Source of the DNA: Porphyromonadaceae bacterium
Lineage (GTDB): Bacteria > Bacteroidota > Bacteroidia > Bacteroidales > Paludibacteraceae
Reading direction: 5' to 3'
DNA: 9,150 bases
Assembly (NCBI GenBank): GCA_905372135.1
Contig: CAJPNS010000076.1
Span: forward strand, 1 to 9,150
A model generated the notes under the pieces. That model did no database searches, was not told the DNA's origin, and worked only from the letters and a program-made list of their open reading frames with translations. The number at the start of each line of letters is the position of its first letter. The first letter of the stretch is position 1. The position numbers were made by a program, and so were the translations under genes. This document shows, in pieces, positions 8,189 to 9,150 of this stretch.

Positions 8189-8218
8189 CAAAATTACTAC
8201 ATTTTGGCGGAAATACAA
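8189..8218 (-). promoter_or_regulatory. Promoter of the S41-amidase-GT-rsmI-helicase operon
   Basis: Read on the - strand, TTG at 8218-8216 is followed after exactly 19 bp by TAATTTTG at 8196-8189, matching the Bacteroidetes consensus. Transcription should start near 8182, giving a leader of about 30 nt to the ATG at 8152. No comparable element was found in the gaps before the amidase, glycosyltransferase, rsmI or helicase genes, so this is likely the main promoter of all five. Confidence 0.75.
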
Positions 8219-8244
8219 GTAAAAGCAAAATGCTGACAAAAGAA

Positions 8245-8285
8245 ATATCGCCCGAAAGACTTCTCGCGAAGCTCTCAGGCGATAT
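8245..8285 (-). terminator. Terminator-like nested hairpin after the small lipoprotein gene
   Basis: ATATCGCC at 8245-8252 pairs perfectly with GGCGATAT at 8278-8285. The enclosed 25 bases contain a second stem, CTTC-TCGC-GAAG at 8260-8271, which extends with AGA and TCT across one bulged base. On the - strand the structure is followed by TTCTTTTG, a moderate U-rich run, and it begins 22 bases past the lipoprotein stop. It would separate that gene from the operon promoter at 8189-8218. The large inner loop makes it less typical than a simple terminator. Confidence 0.5.
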
Positions 8286-8306
8286 CGATTTATCGAACTA
8301 CTATAC

Positions 8307-8837
8307 CTATCTGTCCTTGATGATTCTAAATCTCGGCTGTGTATGTTTTCTTTTTTTATAGCCCTCTACTACGAGATTTCCATTAAAATACACTTCGTTT
8401 AATACGTGTATTCCGCCTTTGTGATAGACGTTAGCAACTATCGTATCCATATCGCCTGCTCCCCAATATACGTACGATGTGATACGAGAAGCCGTAAAAA
8501 TATCCAGTTCTTCGTGAGAGGTCATAGCTTCGGAACAATGAAAATAGATTATATTCGGACGCCCGAAAGAAAAACCTCTTTGGGGAGATGTGCAAGGAGT
8601 AAGTCTATCTTGGGATTTCTCCGACAAAATAGTATCGCCACTATTTAGAAGCCGATATACCTTGATACTATCTTCGATAAGAGCACCTGCATAAGTACTA
8701 TCGAGCAGACTCTGTCCCTTTGTATTATGAACCTCTAACAATATGGTATCTCCTAAAAGCGTTCCCGTATACTCACAAGAGCAATTGATAGAAATAATTG
8801 CTGCCAACACAAACAACATTAAAACATTCTTTTTCAT
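8307..8837 (-). CDS. Small predicted lipoprotein, unknown function
   Basis: A 176-residue exported protein that I do not recognise. It begins MKKNVLMLFVLAAIISINCSCEYTG: a basic start, a hydrophobic core and a Cys pair, with Cys21 (after Ser20) the more likely lipidation site and Cys19 an alternative. The preceding residues make only a weak lipobox. The mature part has alternating hydrophobic and polar stretches that suggest a beta-rich fold (TILLEVHNTKG, IIYFHCSEAM, SYVYWGAG, EVYFNGNLVVEG), two further cysteines (82 and 101) and a basic tail. Nothing catalytic is visible. It has its own promoter about 70 bp upstream and a hairpin downstream, so it is probably monocistronic and separate from the S41 operon that follows in the same direction. 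An envelope-associated role is inferred from export only. Confidence 0.75.
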   Translation of the reverse strand: MKKNVLMLFVLAAIISINCSCEYTGTLLGDTILLEVHNTKGQSLLDSTYAGALIEDSIKVYRLLNSGDTILSEKSQDRLTPCTSPQRGFSFGRPNIIYFHCSEAMTSHEELDIFTASRITSYVYWGAGDMDTIVANVYHKGGIHVLNEVYFNGNLVVEGYKKRKHTQPRFRIIKDR

Positions 8838-8878
8838 ACAAATATCATTTTTTAGTAATTAAAATCGGTATTATATCA

Positions 8879-8890
8879 AGGATTAATCCT
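8879..8890. repeat. 12-bp perfect palindrome in the lipoprotein leader
   Basis: AGGATTAATCCT is its own reverse complement. It lies about 10-20 nt downstream of the predicted transcription start of the small lipoprotein gene and about 42 bp before its ATG. It could be an operator bound by a dimeric regulator or simply chance in AT-rich DNA. On the - strand it overlaps AAGGAGG (8894-8888), a Shine-Dalgarno-like string too far from the start codon to act there. Confidence 0.35.
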
Positions 8891-8904
8891 CCTTAGCTCA
8901 ATTG

Positions 8905-8934
8905 CAAAAATATCTTTTTCTCTTTTAATCACAA
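8905..8934 (-). promoter_or_regulatory. Promoter of the small lipoprotein gene
   Basis: On the - strand, TTG at 8934-8932 is followed after exactly 19 bp by TATTTTTG at 8912-8905, a full match to the Bacteroidetes TTG/TAnnTTTG pattern. Transcription should begin near 8900, leaving a leader of about 62 nt before the ATG at 8837. The bases just after the -7 element, GCAATTGAG, are the same as those after the -7 element of the promoter at 117-148. Confidence 0.75.
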
Positions 8935-9050
8935 AATAAATTCTATATTTTCAAAAAAAATATCCTATATATTTTTTTCGAAAGAAAACATTATTTCATA
9001 AAAACATAATATACAGTCTTTTACAAAACCAATAATAAGTCTATAAAAAA

Positions 9051-9150
9051 CGTCCTATCGTTTTTACTAAAATGTCCTATCGTTTTCACCAAAACGTCCT
9101 ATCGTTTTCACCAAAACGTCCTATCGTTTTCACCAAAACGTCCTATCGTT
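9051..9150. repeat. 22-bp tandem repeat array (minisatellite), truncated by window end
   Basis: Four complete 22-bp units (9051-9072, 9073-9094, 9095-9116, 9117-9138) and the first 12 bases of a fifth (9139-9150). Units begin CGTCCTATCG (TGTCCTATCG in the second) and end in TTTTCACCAAAA. Units 3 and 4 are identical; unit 2 differs only at its first base; unit 1 has TTTTTACTAAAA at its end. Across each junction CGTTTT-CACC-AAAACG forms a 6-bp stem with a four-base loop, so an RNA from either strand would be a chain of small hairpins. There are no spacers, so it is not CRISPR. A minisatellite of similar period has been described inside MITEs of Porphyromonas gingivalis; whether this array lies in a mobile element cannot be seen because the right flank is missing. 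Confidence 0.9.

Larger units (their letters stand above)
8838..9150. other. Gene-free AT-rich region with promoter, inverted repeat and tandem array
   Basis: No convincing coding region on either strand in these 313 bp. From the left it holds the lipoprotein leader with its palindrome, the lipoprotein promoter (8905-8934), then very AT-rich DNA. An AT-only inverted repeat, AAAAAAATAT at 8954-8963 and ATATTTTTTT at 8969-8978 around CCTAT, may be a weak terminator for transcription arriving from the right, or merely composition. Positions 8979-9050 show nothing identifiable. From 9051 a 22-bp tandem array begins and continues past the window end. Confidence 0.7.

Noticed and set aside
8153..8239. 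Upstream in-frame start for the S41 peptidase adding 29 residues
   Set aside because: It starts above the promoter at 8189-8218 and would place the lipoprotein signal sequence internally.
9051..9150. CRISPR array
   Set aside because: The repeats are directly head to tail with a 22-bp period and no unique spacers, and no cas gene is present.

Overview
The window looks like chromosomal DNA of a Bacteroidales bacterium, plausibly from the Porphyromonas neighbourhood. Three intergenic promoters match the Bacteroidetes form TTG-N19/21-TAnnTTTG. Leaders are AT-rich and lack usable Shine-Dalgarno sites. The encoded families (golvesin-containing amidase, short RsmI, tricorn-type S41 lipoprotein, bipartite GT2) are typical of Bacteroidales. 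The genus is inferred from overall character and from a minisatellite at the right edge; it was not tested.

Layout. Positions 1-199 are AT-rich and carry a promoter for a small coiled-coil protein on the + strand (200-514). A strong hairpin (524-549) separates that gene from a long convergent series on the - strand. Read in transcription order, the series starts at a promoter at 8189-8218 and runs: S41-family lipoprotein peptidase (8152-7139), secreted zinc amidase with an inserted golvesin-like domain (7129-4079), family 2 glycosyltransferase (4027-2705), 16S rRNA methyltransferase rsmI (2695-2021) and a RecD-like superfamily 1 helicase (1994-582). Gaps are 9, 51, 9 and 26 bp and no internal promoter or terminator was found, so one transcript of about 7.6 kb is likely. 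Upstream, a separate small lipoprotein gene (8837-8307) has its own promoter and a terminator-like structure. The last 313 bp hold no gene: that promoter, a palindrome, an AT-only inverted repeat and the start of a 22-bp tandem array that runs off the window.

Function. The first two genes of the operon encode exported proteins: a lipid-anchored protease and a peptidoglycan-amidase-like enzyme, which suggests a cell-envelope role. The glycosyltransferase could also serve the envelope. rsmI and the helicase are housekeeping genes probably carried along by operon organisation.

I do not see a defence system, CRISPR array, transposase, integrase, tRNA or rRNA. The points most worth following are the hairpin-forming 22-bp minisatellite, the amidase split by a large inserted domain, and a short open stretch with a possible divergent promoter at 8175-8361. 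None of these amounts to a demonstrated new system.
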